DNA of 64,000 nucleotides from Bin87 sp963666415 (GTDB lineage Bacteria > Chloroflexota > Dehalococcoidia > Lucifugimonadales > UBA3495), in assembly GCA_963666415.2 (NCBI GenBank), contig CAXXPD010000003.1:1240001-1304000 (forward strand). Direction: 5' to 3'. The position numbers and the translations under genes are program-made. This document shows, piece by piece, positions 45,173-54,182 of this stretch (position 1 is its first letter; each line of letters opens with the position of its first letter). Below the pieces are notes generated by a model that ran no database searches, was not told where the DNA came from, and saw nothing but the letters and a program-made list of their open reading frames with translations.

Positions 45173-46300
45173 GACAAAGCTGCGCGTTCTGGTATCGTCC
45201 GCCGTGTATTCGGAGTTGCAAACTTCCAACAGAACTCAGACATCGTTGATGCTAGATCTGTAGTCATAGGCCGCTTGGAGCGTTGGGAGCAGTTCGAGAC
45301 TCAGGAAGTTTTCAGTCGCAGAATCCTCCCTTCGAACAGAAAGCGCTACCGTGGTGACCTTGTATACACACCCCAACATTTCCGAGCGGAGTCTCGTGAG
45401 GTCATGGTTCCCGATTCTGATAGGACCGTCCAGTGCGGACGTTGTAACGCCCGACGCGTCATCACCTGCCGGATTTGCCGAGGTTCCGGCCAACGTGTTT
45501 GTGATTGCCTTAATGGCCAAGTTGAATGTACTCGTTGCAGCAAAAGCGGCAGAATACTAATTACGTGCGGGAGATGTAGCGGCCGTGGCGAAATACAACG
45601 AACAAGCACACAAACGAGCGAATCCCAGGCCACGATTCGGAGTCTGCATTGCGGATGCATTTCCAATGCCTCATTTCAGGACTGTGTCCACATCGAGCGC
45701 AACATTTTATCTACAGTATCGTACCAAGAGTTTTGTGCACCTTGTCAGGGCAAGGGGCGTTGGTATGAGACATGCGGAAACTGCGGAGGAGCTGGCTGGA
45801 TCCGGCACTACCGTTGCGGTGGATCGGGTTTTGTCAGTTGCCCTACCGAACAGAGATGTCCCGATTGTTCAGGGGAGGGCCATTTCGTCGATTGTCGGAT
45901 CATGCGGAAGACGTTTACGCCGAAGCATGAGAACGAAGTTACAAGCCCCGACCTGCCCCAGGAAGTCTTACGAACGATAGCTTGGGCAGAGCAGAGCGAC
46001 GACACACAAAGAGTGCCTGGTCCTGGTCGTGTAGGTTTGAGGGAGAAACGCTCGTTGAGTGCCGTTTTCGAGGTCCGCTATGTTTATCAAAGCAGAGAAC
46101 GCATCGTGTATTGTTTTCCGAAGAACAACACATGGAATTATCGATCCACGGGATTTCCCCAGAATATTTTTGATATTTCTGACCGGTTTGGTTACGTAAC
46201 GCCGGATTACCCATGGGGCGAAAGGAAAATTTTGACAGCCATCAGTCTCGCAATATCAGCTTCGCTCGCGACTGCCGCCATCCTCCTATACCTACTATAA
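45173..46300 (+). pseudogene. DnaJ-type zinc-finger membrane protein, disrupted at its 5' end
   Basis: The frame is open from the IS701 right edge to a stop at 46300 (375 residues). It holds at least five CxxCxGxG-type modules: CRICRGSG, CGRCSGRG, CAPCQGKG, CGNCGGAG and CPDCSGEG, as in the DnaJ zinc-binding domain, but there is no J domain. A C-terminal hydrophobic segment (ILTAISLAISASLATAAILL) probably anchors it to the membrane. The natural start is at 42900, on the other side of the two ISs; the reconstructed protein is about 394 residues. A weak internal TTG at 45275 might still give a truncated product. The function is unknown. Confidence 0.82.
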
Positions 46301-46355
46301 CCTCTCTACGTTCATGCCACGCCAACTCATCGCTATCTATGCAAATACTGTACTA

Positions 46356-46417
46356 CCGTCAGCGGCGGCAACATAACGCTAGCCCAGTTGCGCGAGTGCA
46401 TCGACTTGTACCTGGTC
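46356..46417 (+). repeat. 62-bp direct repeat, copy B (dehydratase 3' end)
   Basis: It differs from 42735-42796 at one position (GGCGGC against GGCGGT) and is followed by GGC TGA instead of AAT TGA. The upstream sequence is unrelated to the dehydratase gene, while the downstream sequence runs within 9 bp into the convergent gene at 46433. Copy B is therefore probably the original gene end. Confidence 0.9.
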
Positions 46418-46432
46418 GGCTGACGATTAGCT

Positions 46433-47455
46433 TCATGCCGTCTGTGCCCGGCTTTCCAGGTAGCGGGCCAGCTCATCGCGCCTGAACTTCGGCAGGGGTT
46501 GATCGCCGGCGCGGTCAATCAGCCACAAACCCTCGTCCGCCTCCATCATCTGACCGACTTCCCAACCGGTGATGCCGATTTGGTCCAGTGCCCGCAGCGC
46601 CCGCGGCACTTCGGAGGACGGCATGGTCGCAATCAGGGCGCCGGAGCCGAGCAGTCCCAAGACATCTATTTCGAGAGCATCACAGATGGCCACGGTTTCG
46701 GGAAGAACCGGCATGGTCTCACCCTCAACGACCAGCCCCAAATTCGAGGCGCTGGCTACCTCGCGTAACGCGGTAATAACGCCGCCTTCCGTGATGTCGT
46801 GGAGGCTGTGGACGTTGATAGCTCCACACAACGCTTGCGCCGCGCTCACTATGCTGATACCGGGATGGGACAGGTAATCGGCGGCGCGTGCGATGACGTC
46901 GTCACCAAGACCGGCCCGAAGCAGGTCAGCGGCGCACTCACGCGCCAATACGGCGGTACCCTCAATGCCCAACGCCACCGTAACTATGATGCTGTCGCCA
47001 TCCTGTGCTCCCGAAGTCGAAACCAGCCGGTCTGCGGATTCCACCTCGCCCAGCATAGTTCCGGCCACTACGGGCCGCTGGATCCCCACCGTGACTTCGG
47101 TGTGGCCTCCCACAACGGCCACCCCAAGCTGGCTGCAAGCATGGGCGATGTCGGTGAAAATACTGCGGGCGTCGTCACGATTGCTATCCAGTGGCAGCAA
47201 AATGGTAGGCAGGAACCACCTGGGCTGACCTCCGCTGCACGCGATATCATTGGCGTTCACTTGCACCGCGTACCAGCCGATACGGTCAGTGGCGAACGTG
47301 ATGGGGTCTGACTTGGCAATCAACAGCCGGCCTCCCATCTCGATGACGGCGCAATCTTCACCAACCCTGGGGCCGACTCTCACTCGTGGGTCAGTATTAC
47401 TGAACAACTCCAGTAGTTCAGACAGCAATTCAGGCGGTAATTTTCCGGCTTCCAA
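46433..47455 (-). CDS. AIR synthase-related protein (HypE/ThiL-like superfamily)
   Basis: This 340-residue protein fits the PurM-like ATP-binding family. It has VGEDCAVIEMGGRLLIAKSD, QVNANDIACSGGQPRWFLPT (the conserved N-D region), VVGGHTEVT, HDITEGGVITALREVA and LLGSGALIA. Overall similarity is to HypE-like proteins, which form carbamoyl/cyano groups for hydrogenase, but no hydrogenase or hyp gene is nearby. A thiamine-phosphate kinase-like or other phosphotransfer role is equally possible. Its stop lies 9 bp from copy B of the dehydratase end, showing that the two genes were originally convergent neighbours. Confidence 0.8.
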   Translation of the reverse strand: MEAGKLPPELLSELLELFSNTDPRVRVGPRVGEDCAVIEMGGRLLIAKSDPITFATDRIGWYAVQVNANDIACSGGQPRWFLPTILLPLDSNRDDARSIFTDIAHACSQLGVAVVGGHTEVTVGIQRPVVAGTMLGEVESADRLVSTSGAQDGDSIIVTVALGIEGTAVLARECAADLLRAGLGDDVIARAADYLSHPGISIVSAAQALCGAINVHSLHDITEGGVITALREVASASNLGLVVEGETMPVLPETVAICDALEIDVLGLLGSGALIATMPSSEVPRALRALDQIGITGWEVGQMMEADEGLWLIDRAGDQPLPKFRRDELARYLESRAQTA

Positions 47456-47558
47456 TGTGCCTCCGTAGTTGGATCTGGTGTTGGGTAGTTTAGCAAAGCC
47501 GCCGGTCCGAATGGGAACTTGGGATACGAAGCGTTTGGGATGTCGAATTTCAACCGTG

Positions 47559-47586
47559 TTGCGACCGGCCGCTGGTTTGATATAAT
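47559..47586 (+). promoter_or_regulatory. Promoter of tRNA-Glu
   Basis: TTGCGA (47559-47564) and a perfect TATAAT (47581-47586) are 16 bp apart. The tRNA begins 41 bp downstream. Confidence 0.65.
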
Positions 47587-47627
47587 GGTTACCGCATCAC
47601 CCGCTCTTGATGATGCGGGCTTTACCC

Positions 47628-47704
47628 GGCGCATTCGTCTAGCGGCCCAGGACACCGCCCTCTCAAGGCGGAGATCAGGGGTTCGAATCCCCTATGCGCT
47701 ACCA
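47628..47704 (+). tRNA. tRNA-Glu (anticodon CTC)
   Basis: A complete cloverleaf with encoded CCA is visible. The acceptor GGCGCAT pairs with ATGCGCT, and the anticodon arm is CCGCC-CTCTCAA-GGCGG with anticodon CTC. The T arm is AGGGG-TTCGAAT-CCCCT. The D-arm start TCGTCTAG is typical of glutamate tRNAs. A promoter lies upstream and a strong terminator just after. Confidence 0.95.
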
Positions 47705-47713
47705 AAATATATC

Positions 47714-47752
47714 GCGCCGACGTGGAATTCACACGTCGGCGCTTCTGTTTTT
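47714..47752 (+). terminator. Rho-independent terminator after tRNA-Glu
   Basis: A perfect 11-bp stem GCGCCGACGTG/CACGTCGGCGC with a 7-nt loop is followed by TTCTGTTTTT. This is a clear intrinsic terminator on the plus strand. Confidence 0.9.
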
Positions 47753-47777
47753 GGGATAGGCGACCGATTAGCGCAAT

Positions 47778-48665
47778 ATGACGGACCCAACCACATCACT
47801 GGCGCTTGGCCTGGTGCTGGCGTCGGCCGGCGCCCACGCCTCATGGAATCTGTTGTTGAAACGGGCGCAACAGCAAGAGGTGTTCGTGTGGTGGCTGTCC
47901 GGGTTCGCCGTGTTGGGAACGTTGCCGATTGCGGTGGTGGTAGGATTACGGTCTGCCGTGGAACCCGTGGGCCTGTGGTATGTGCTTGCCTCAGCGTTAA
48001 TCCACATCTGCTATTTTCTGTTTTTGGGACGCAGTCTGGCCCGTAGCGACCTGTCGCTGGTATATCCCATCGCCCGTGGATTCGGTCCGGGGCTGGTGCC
48101 TATCCTGGCTGTACTGACGCTTGGAGAAACTGTTTCGTCGTTAGGATGGGTCGGCATTGGGTGCATCGTGGCCGGCATCTACACGATGGCGTGGTGGGGA
48201 CAACTGCGTAAGTTGGGGTTGATTTCGATTCGCTCGGTAAACACCAGCGGCATAATTTATGCGCTGCTCACCGGCCTGTGCATTGCCCTCTATACGGTTG
48301 TGGACAAACGCGGCGTCGCCTACGTGAGCCCATTCCTCTATCTGTATCTGACCACCAGTGGAGTGGCAGTAGGAATGTTGCCTTACATAATGCGCACCTA
48401 CTCCTTTAGTACGGTGTTCGCAGAATGGCGTTCGCAACCCTGGGCGATACCGGCGGCGTCCGCATTGGTGTACGTCGCTTACGGGTTGGTATTGACGGCA
48501 ATGAGCATTACGGAAGTCAGCTACGTGGCCCCGGCACGAGAGGTCGGGTTGCTCTTTGGAGTCGTGATGGGTGTCATGATTCTCAAGGAGCCAGTCAACA
48601 CCGGGAGAGTTGTCGGAGCCGTCTTGATTGTCGTTGGGCTCGCGCTGATTACGCTGTTTCCGTGA
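47778..48665 (+). CDS. EamA/DMT-superfamily transporter
   Basis: This 295-residue protein has about ten hydrophobic segments in two similar halves, the EamA (drug/metabolite transporter) layout. Visible parts are LASAGAHASWNLLLKRA, FLFLGRSLARSDLSLVYPIARG and, in the second half, ITEVSYVAPAREVGLLFGVVMGV. It probably exports or imports a small metabolite across the cytoplasmic membrane. The substrate is unknown. It starts 26 bp after the tRNA terminator, so it needs its own promoter. Confidence 0.88.
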   Translation: MTDPTTSLALGLVLASAGAHASWNLLLKRAQQQEVFVWWLSGFAVLGTLPIAVVVGLRSAVEPVGLWYVLASALIHICYFLFLGRSLARSDLSLVYPIARGFGPGLVPILAVLTLGETVSSLGWVGIGCIVAGIYTMAWWGQLRKLGLISIRSVNTSGIIYALLTGLCIALYTVVDKRGVAYVSPFLYLYLTTSGVAVGMLPYIMRTYSFSTVFAEWRSQPWAIPAASALVYVAYGLVLTAMSITEVSYVAPAREVGLLFGVVMGVMILKEPVNTGRVVGAVLIVVGLALITLFP

Positions 48666-48733
48666 GCATACATCCATTAGCGGATATAATGCGGGTGACG
48701 ATCAACATACTACCGCGACCAGGAGATGAAAAA

Positions 48734-49369
48734 ATGGCTGAGCAGATGGGCCTGTTCGATGCGATATACAGTCAGAGGCAAATCACCCGTTACAAGACCG
48801 ATCCGGTACCTGAGGGGGCGCTGGAACACATGGTTGACGCTGCCGTGCGTGCCCCAAACGGTGGCAATACACAACCTTGGGAATTCGTCGTGGTGAATGA
48901 CCCGACGTTGGTGCGGCAACTCGGAGAGCTCTACAAGAACACGTGGCTGGATGGCATGGGTTGGGAACCCGGCCCCGATGAAACCCGCGTTTATCGGCAC
49001 GCACGTCGCCTGGCGCACCATATGCCCGACGTGCCGGCGATGATCGTGATTTGCGCCGACCATTCGCGGGGCAGCGGATATCAGGCTGGCGAACCCATCG
49101 AACGAGGCCGCCACGCCGCTTCTATCTGGCCGGCGATTCAAAACCTCTTCCTGGCCGGCCGCGCGCTGGGTCTGGGGACGCGAATTACTACCGTGCTCAA
49201 TCGCAAGGAGGACGAGGTCAGGACCATTTTGGGCCTTCCCGAGTACGCCGAAATGATTTGCCTCACGCCGGTTGGCTACCCTCAGGGTAATTTCGGGCCC
49301 ACCACCCGACGGCCGGCGTCGGAAGTAACGTCGATTAATGGTTGGGGCAAGCGCGGTTGGTCCAACTAA
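48734..49369 (+). CDS. Nitroreductase family protein
   Basis: This 211-residue flavoprotein begins MAEQMGLFDAIYSQRQITRY and has AAVRAPNGGNTQPWEFVVV, typical for FMN-dependent nitroreductases. The C-terminal part ALGLGTRITTVLNRKEDEV is also typical. It reduces nitro groups, quinones or related compounds with NAD(P)H. The ATG at 48734 follows AGGAGATG; the frame is open farther upstream but overlaps the transporter gene. The physiological substrate is unknown. Confidence 0.88.
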   Translation: MAEQMGLFDAIYSQRQITRYKTDPVPEGALEHMVDAAVRAPNGGNTQPWEFVVVNDPTLVRQLGELYKNTWLDGMGWEPGPDETRVYRHARRLAHHMPDVPAMIVICADHSRGSGYQAGEPIERGRHAASIWPAIQNLFLAGRALGLGTRITTVLNRKEDEVRTILGLPEYAEMICLTPVGYPQGNFGPTTRRPASEVTSINGWGKRGWSN

Positions 49370-49390
49370 CTCTTCGATTCTGTGGTGACC

Positions 49391-50773
49391 ATGATGACCC
49401 AAGCTACTATCAAGATTCAGGGTGTACGCTACATCGTCACCATGGACCCGGAGCGACGCATCATCGCCGATGGTTCGGTACTTATCCAGGGTAGCCGAAT
49501 CACCCAAGTCGCGAAGGCCGCCGAATTGACCGACGTGCCAGCCGACCGGGTGATTGACGGTGCCGGAATGGTATTGACGCCCGGTTTCGTCAATGGGCAC
49601 ATGCACATCAGCTACGCCCATGCGGTGCGCGGATTGTTCCCGGACGATCTTGGCGCCGATTATCTGCCCAACGTATTTCGTTTGCAGGCAGCGATGTCGG
49701 CGCAGGATGAATACGCTACCTCCCTGCTGGCGATTGCCGAACTACTGAAATACGGCACCACAACATTCCTGGATCCGGGAACCACTACCCACCTGGACAG
49801 TTGCATCACCGCATATCGAGAGGCAGGCTGCCGCATCGTGGTGGGCCGCAGCGTGCAGGACACAGAAAACCCCCTGAATCTTCCAGTCTACGCAACCGAC
49901 GCAGCAACCGGGATGACTGAGGCGGTGATCGCCGACTATCACGGGGCGCTGGACGGCATGGTTTCGGGATGGGCGATGCCTTTCTCCGCAGAATTCTGCT
50001 CCCCTGAACTGCTGGCGTCCTGTTACCGCGCCGCGGAGGCTGCCGACACTCGGATCACGTTGCACTTCACCAACGGGCCCAGGTGGATCGCCGAATGTCT
50101 CCGAACGCACGGGTGCTCACCCACTGAATACCTGGACCGCTGCGGCGCGTTGGGGCCGCGAATGACGCTGGCACATTGCCTGGGAATCGATGACCGTGAA
50201 GCGCAGCTGATCGCCCAGCGCGGGGCGGCTGTCGTAATGTGCCCAACGGCAGCTGTCAAGGGTGGGGCCGGCATGACACACCACGGACGGTTGCCTGAAT
50301 TGCTGGAAAACGGCACGACTGTGGGATTGGGCACCGACGCCGGCAACAATTCGAATCTCCTGGAAACACTGCGGTCAGTCTATCTGGCGGCCGTACTCTA
50401 TAAAGACGGTCGACAGGACGTGGGCATGATTCCCGCCGAGACTGCCCTCGAAATGGGGACTATCGGAGGTGCGGCAGCGCTGGGCCTGGAGCACGAGATT
50501 GGGTCAATAGAAGTCGGCAAAGCGGCTGACCTGGTGCTATTCGACACGCGGCGGGCCGAATGGGGTGCGTTGCACAACCCGGTGAACAGTTTAGTGTACA
50601 ACGCCGACGGACGCAGCGTGCATACCGTCATGGTCAATGGGAGATTAGTGGTGGAGAACCACCAACTGCAGTTCGTCGACGAAGCGGCGCTCGTGGGCGA
50701 AGTACAGGCTCGGGGCGAAGCCCTAATGAAACGAACCGGCGTGGCGTTTACCCCGCGCTGGCCGATTGTGTAA
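49391..50773 (+). CDS. Amidohydrolase (TRZ/ATZ, chlorohydrolase-like)
   Basis: This 460-residue protein is a metal-dependent deaminase/hydrolase of the amidohydrolase superfamily. The metal-binding HxH is in NGHMHISYAH. Further sites are LHFTNGPRWIA, MTLAHCLGI (His) and GLGTDAGNN (Asp). The family includes atrazine chlorohydrolase and guanine or cytosine deaminases; the substrate cannot be assigned. The first in-frame ATG is at 49391. It lies 21 bp after the nitroreductase gene, probably in the same operon. Confidence 0.88.
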   Translation: MMTQATIKIQGVRYIVTMDPERRIIADGSVLIQGSRITQVAKAAELTDVPADRVIDGAGMVLTPGFVNGHMHISYAHAVRGLFPDDLGADYLPNVFRLQAAMSAQDEYATSLLAIAELLKYGTTTFLDPGTTTHLDSCITAYREAGCRIVVGRSVQDTENPLNLPVYATDAATGMTEAVIADYHGALDGMVSGWAMPFSAEFCSPELLASCYRAAEAADTRITLHFTNGPRWIAECLRTHGCSPTEYLDRCGALGPRMTLAHCLGIDDREAQLIAQRGAAVVMCPTAAVKGGAGMTHHGRLPELLENGTTVGLGTDAGNNSNLLETLRSVYLAAVLYKDGRQDVGMIPAETALEMGTIGGAAALGLEHEIGSIEVGKAADLVLFDTRRAEWGALHNPVNSLVYNADGRSVHTVMVNGRLVVENHQLQFVDEAALVGEVQARGEALMKRTGVAFTPRWPIV

Positions 50774-50789
50774 CCGGACCGCCTGACAG

Positions 50790-51740
50790 CTACGGTTCCT
50801 GCTCGGCTTCGGGGATATCTCGCAGTATGTTTTCCAACGCCTGATCCAGTGCCGGATCCAATTCTACCGGTTCTATGTAGGGCGTGTACTGGTAGTCCAG
50901 CCGAACCTGGTCGATTATCTGTTTGGCTTCGTTGTTGGTGGTCCCCAGGCGTTCCAGGTTCTCCAACAGTTCCCGGCCTTCCCGCGTGCCCAGTTCCTCC
51001 AGTTCAGACAGGTCCATTTCAATCTTGAACAACGAGCGAAGCCGGCGCAGGATATCGTAATAAGCCCGATGGTCCTGGGTGATACCCACCTGGTTGTTGT
51101 TGCTCGTCATGAATGGATACATTGGGGCCATCGCCCCCATGCGGAACATTTGCACGTCGGGATATTCGTAGTGAGCCACGGACACCAGCGCCATGCCAAT
51201 GGTGGGGCCTTGCCGACCTCGACTGCCATAGCTGGAGAATTGCACGCCGTGTCGCTCCAGCTGCGCCCGCATATGTGGTTGTGAATATACGCAGGTGATG
51301 CGCCGTTCCAAGTCGGGCGGCGCGGGCCCGTTCACGCCTTCCACGGCCACAGTTTGTTGGATACCCAGTTCCTTGATGGTCTCAAAGAACGCCTCGGCGT
51401 AGATGTCCAGGCGATACCAGGGCTCTTCGCCAAGGAAGACCAGCAGGCCGTTGCCAATCTCGTAGAACGCGTTCTGGCGTGTCATGGATGCGCTGGGCAG
51501 TCCTTCGTGGAAGGCTGCCGATGGACGGAACGCATCGTGAGTGCCCGCCACCTGAAACGGATAGCACATCTGATTGACATAATCGGTCATCTGGCCGATT
51601 TGACGACCAGAATTTTTGTCGATGAGATAGCGTGGCAAGCCGCTGGAGATGCGGCCGCCGTTCGACCACTGCCGCCGCCACCCGGCAATCAGGTAGTTGG
51701 AAACCGGTTTTTCAGTGAAGGTAAAAAGTTCTTCAGCCAT
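50790..51740 (-). CDS. PAC2-family (ATP-grasp/proteasome-chaperone-like) protein
   Basis: This protein of about 316 residues resembles the PAC2 family. The N-terminal AGWRRQWSNGGRISSGLPRYL replaces the usual opening, followed by FYEIGNGLLVFLGEEPWYR and QTVAVEGVNGPAPPDLER. PAC2 proteins are related to proteasome assembly chaperones, but in bacteria their role is not clear. The C-terminal 80 residues contain helical segments (SLFKIEMDLSELEELG). The start at 51740 follows GGGAGG; the upstream frame is unlikely to be used. It is third in the GGT cluster. Confidence 0.7.
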   Translation of the reverse strand: MAEELFTFTEKPVSNYLIAGWRRQWSNGGRISSGLPRYLIDKNSGRQIGQMTDYVNQMCYPFQVAGTHDAFRPSAAFHEGLPSASMTRQNAFYEIGNGLLVFLGEEPWYRLDIYAEAFFETIKELGIQQTVAVEGVNGPAPPDLERRITCVYSQPHMRAQLERHGVQFSSYGSRGRQGPTIGMALVSVAHYEYPDVQMFRMGAMAPMYPFMTSNNNQVGITQDHRAYYDILRRLRSLFKIEMDLSELEELGTREGRELLENLERLGTTNNEAKQIIDQVRLDYQYTPYIEPVELDPALDQALENILRDIPEAEQEP

Positions 51741-51856
51741 AATGGGCCGCCTCCCTGCTGTTACGCTGAGGACGGGCCTAATATACCACAATAGCCAAGG
51801 ATTACCGCCAAACGACGAATGTGCCTGCGGTGAATTCTGGAGCGGGCGGGCGCTAC

Positions 51857-52171
51857 CTAGTTGCGCGAGAACCCCGGGCTCCCGCCGTAGCCCCCGGTTT
51901 GCTCGTTGACCAGGAATGTGACGGTATCCCGTCCGTGGGAAGTATCAAGGTCCACATCGAAGCGTCGGCCGCCGAACGCGCCAAGCATTTCGAACCTTTG
52001 CTCGGTATAGAGGCGCCCTTCGTATTCCGCACCTTCAACGTTGCGCTCGTCCTCGCCAGCCAGGTACATTTCGACGGCTGTAGTCATCAGGTGGTTGCGG
52101 TCATCGTTGTTCAGATAATTTGGCGCCCGCAAGAACACGTAACCCCACCGTATGCCCTGATGCTCCATCAT
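51857..52171 (-). CDS. Small protein of unknown function between GGT and PAC2 genes
   Basis: This 104-residue protein begins MMEHQGIRWGYVFLRAPNY and has a run LMTTAVEMYLAGEDE, then RRFDVDLDTSHGRDT. It has no hydrophobic segment. No family is recognised. It is 13 bp after the gamma-glutamyltransferase gene, so it is probably part of the same operon and may act with it. Confidence 0.55.
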   Translation of the reverse strand: MMEHQGIRWGYVFLRAPNYLNNDDRNHLMTTAVEMYLAGEDERNVEGAEYEGRLYTEQRFEMLGAFGGRRFDVDLDTSHGRDTVTFLVNEQTGGYGGSPGFSRN

Positions 52172-52184
52172 GTCGGCCGCTCCG

Positions 52185-53990
52185 TTATTGAGCCAGGGCG
52201 TAGCAGGCGCGGCGTGGGTCGGCTCCGGTGCTCAACGATCCGGTGTTGGCGTCTCTGACTGAGACTGTTGCCCCCAGCCCACAATTGGCGGTGCGGGCGA
52301 TCTGGTGTCCCAAAGCTCGCAATGCGTCGGCAGTGGACTCTGGCATGCCGGGTTCGAGGTCAAGTTGCCCGGGGTGATACACGTGTGGATAGAAAGAGTT
52401 GACGTTGCTTTCGGTGGCGAACCGCGGAGCCTCCACCGCTTGCTGCGGATCCATGCCAAAAACCAGCGTGTTCAGCATCAGCTGCACGTTGGCCTGCACC
52501 TGATTGTCCCCACCGGGGCACCCGACGGTCATCACCGGCTGACCGTCTCGCGTGATGATGTAATTCACCAAAGTAGTTCTGGGGCGTTTGCCCGGCTCCA
52601 CCACATTAGGGTGCCCGGGCTCACAGTTGAACATTTCAATGCGGGTGCTCAGGGCGCAGCCCAACTCGGGGAAGAACACCGACTTGGAGAAAGAACCGCC
52701 GCTGATGGTGCCGCACACCAGGTTGCCGTGCTGGTCGAGCACTGACACGTGAGTTGTTCCATCGTCGGAGGACGCATCGGTGCCGACGCCGGTGGGGGCA
52801 GCCATGACGGGCGAGGGCGTGGTTCCGTTAGTCCTGGAGAATCGCCATGGGTCTCCGGCCGGGGGCTGTGCTGGGTACGCGCCCTCCGGGTCAATCATCT
52901 GCACGCGCTCGGCAGCATATTCCTTGGACAGCAAGCCATCCAGAGGGACAGTGGCGTAGTCCGGGTCGGCGTAGAAGGCTTCCCGGTCGCCAAATGACAA
53001 CTTGAGCGCCTCGGTAACGGTGTGGATGTAGGCCGGGCTGTTGTGCCCCATGGATTTGAGATCGAAATGCTCCAGCATATTCAGCGTCTGCATCAGCATT
53101 GGACCCTGAGTCCATGAATCCGGTCCCCAGACCTCGCAGCCGTTGAAACTGGTCTTGACCGGAGTCTCAAACTGGCTGCTGTAGCTGGCCAGGTCATTCA
53201 TCGAGATGATTCCGCCGACACGCTCCGATGAATCTACAATCAATCTGGCGATTGGCCCTTTGTAGAAAGCGTCTCGTGCCGCCTGCATACGCTGGCTGCG
53301 GGTTTTCCCGGCGTCAACGGAAGCGGCGCTGATGGTCTTCAGGGTGTTGGCCAGTCCCGGCTGCACCAGGGGCGCACCGGCGGAAGGCACTTGCCGGTTG
53401 TCATAAAACACATCCCATCCGCCCGGTGCGAAATTATCAAACTGTTCCTGTCCGGACTGTGCTTCCAACCGCCGCAACATGTACTCGTAATGAGGGATGC
53501 CATCCTCTGCATAGCTAATGGCCGGCGCCATCACATCCTGCAGTTCCATGGTGCCGTATTTTTCCAGCATTGAGATGAACGCATGAACGATGCCCGGGAG
53601 CGTGAAGGACAAGGGGGCCTGCATTCCCGGGCCGGTGGGGATGCGTTCCAGCCCTCGCGAAAGGTAGAAGTCGGCCGAAGCTGCGGCAGGCGCCCCTCCC
53701 TGACCGCTCAGGGAAAGCAGGTCGCCGCTGGCCGAGTCATACAGCATGAAAACACCCTCGGCGGCCAGCGAATACGAAGCGATAGGTTCCACCACGGCGG
53801 CGGCGAAACCGGCAGCCACCAGGGCATCGAAGGCGTTGCCGCCGGCCAGTAGAATGCGCATCCCCGCCATTGAAGTCAGGTAATGTCCGGACGAAATCAC
53901 GCCGTGCCGGGACCGCACCACCGGGCGCCCAGTGTCTGGCAGGTTCCAGTCACCTTGTTCAAGGTTGTGGTCGAGTTGTGCGCGTACCAT
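52185..53990 (-). CDS. ggt: Gamma-glutamyltransferase
   Basis: This 601-residue protein is an Ntn-hydrolase of the gamma-glutamyltransferase family, which processes glutathione and similar gamma-glutamyl compounds. The autocleavage site and nucleophile are in DDGTTHVSVLDQHGN. The large-subunit start RHGVISSGHYLTSMAGMRIL and the C-terminal TVGCPGGDNQVQANVQLMLN match the family. There is no obvious signal peptide, so it may be cytoplasmic. Three genes follow the same direction: GGT, a small protein, and a PAC2-type protein. A second in-family role, for example cephalosporin acylase-like, cannot be excluded. Confidence 0.9.
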   Translation of the reverse strand: MVRAQLDHNLEQGDWNLPDTGRPVVRSRHGVISSGHYLTSMAGMRILLAGGNAFDALVAAGFAAAVVEPIASYSLAAEGVFMLYDSASGDLLSLSGQGGAPAAASADFYLSRGLERIPTGPGMQAPLSFTLPGIVHAFISMLEKYGTMELQDVMAPAISYAEDGIPHYEYMLRRLEAQSGQEQFDNFAPGGWDVFYDNRQVPSAGAPLVQPGLANTLKTISAASVDAGKTRSQRMQAARDAFYKGPIARLIVDSSERVGGIISMNDLASYSSQFETPVKTSFNGCEVWGPDSWTQGPMLMQTLNMLEHFDLKSMGHNSPAYIHTVTEALKLSFGDREAFYADPDYATVPLDGLLSKEYAAERVQMIDPEGAYPAQPPAGDPWRFSRTNGTTPSPVMAAPTGVGTDASSDDGTTHVSVLDQHGNLVCGTISGGSFSKSVFFPELGCALSTRIEMFNCEPGHPNVVEPGKRPRTTLVNYIITRDGQPVMTVGCPGGDNQVQANVQLMLNTLVFGMDPQQAVEAPRFATESNVNSFYPHVYHPGQLDLEPGMPESTADALRALGHQIARTANCGLGATVSVRDANTGSLSTGADPRRACYALAQ

Positions 53991-54075
53991 CTCAGCTCCT
54001 TGGGTTGCTTGAATTCAGAACGTGCCTGTCCACCGCATAGACGTGGGTCTATTATAGGGAAAACTGAAGGAATTG

Positions 54076-54152
54076 TGGTGGGCGGTGCAGGACTCGAACC
54101 TGCGACCTTCTGCGTGTAAAGCAGACGCTCTAACCATCTGAGCTAACCGCCC
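54076..54152 (-). tRNA. tRNA-Val (anticodon TAC)
   Basis: The minus strand gives a full tRNA with encoded CCA: acceptor GGGCGGT/ACCGCCC, anticodon arm TCTGC-TTTACAC-GCAGA with anticodon TAC, and T loop TTCGAGT. It is the last of four tRNAs on this strand. Confidence 0.95.
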
Positions 54153-54182
54153 GATGCGTTGCCGTTCCGGCGCGGGCAAAAA

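Noticed and set aside
46433..47455. HypE hydrogenase maturation protein
   Set aside because: The family resemblance exists, but no hydrogenase or other hyp gene is in the window, so only the superfamily call is made.
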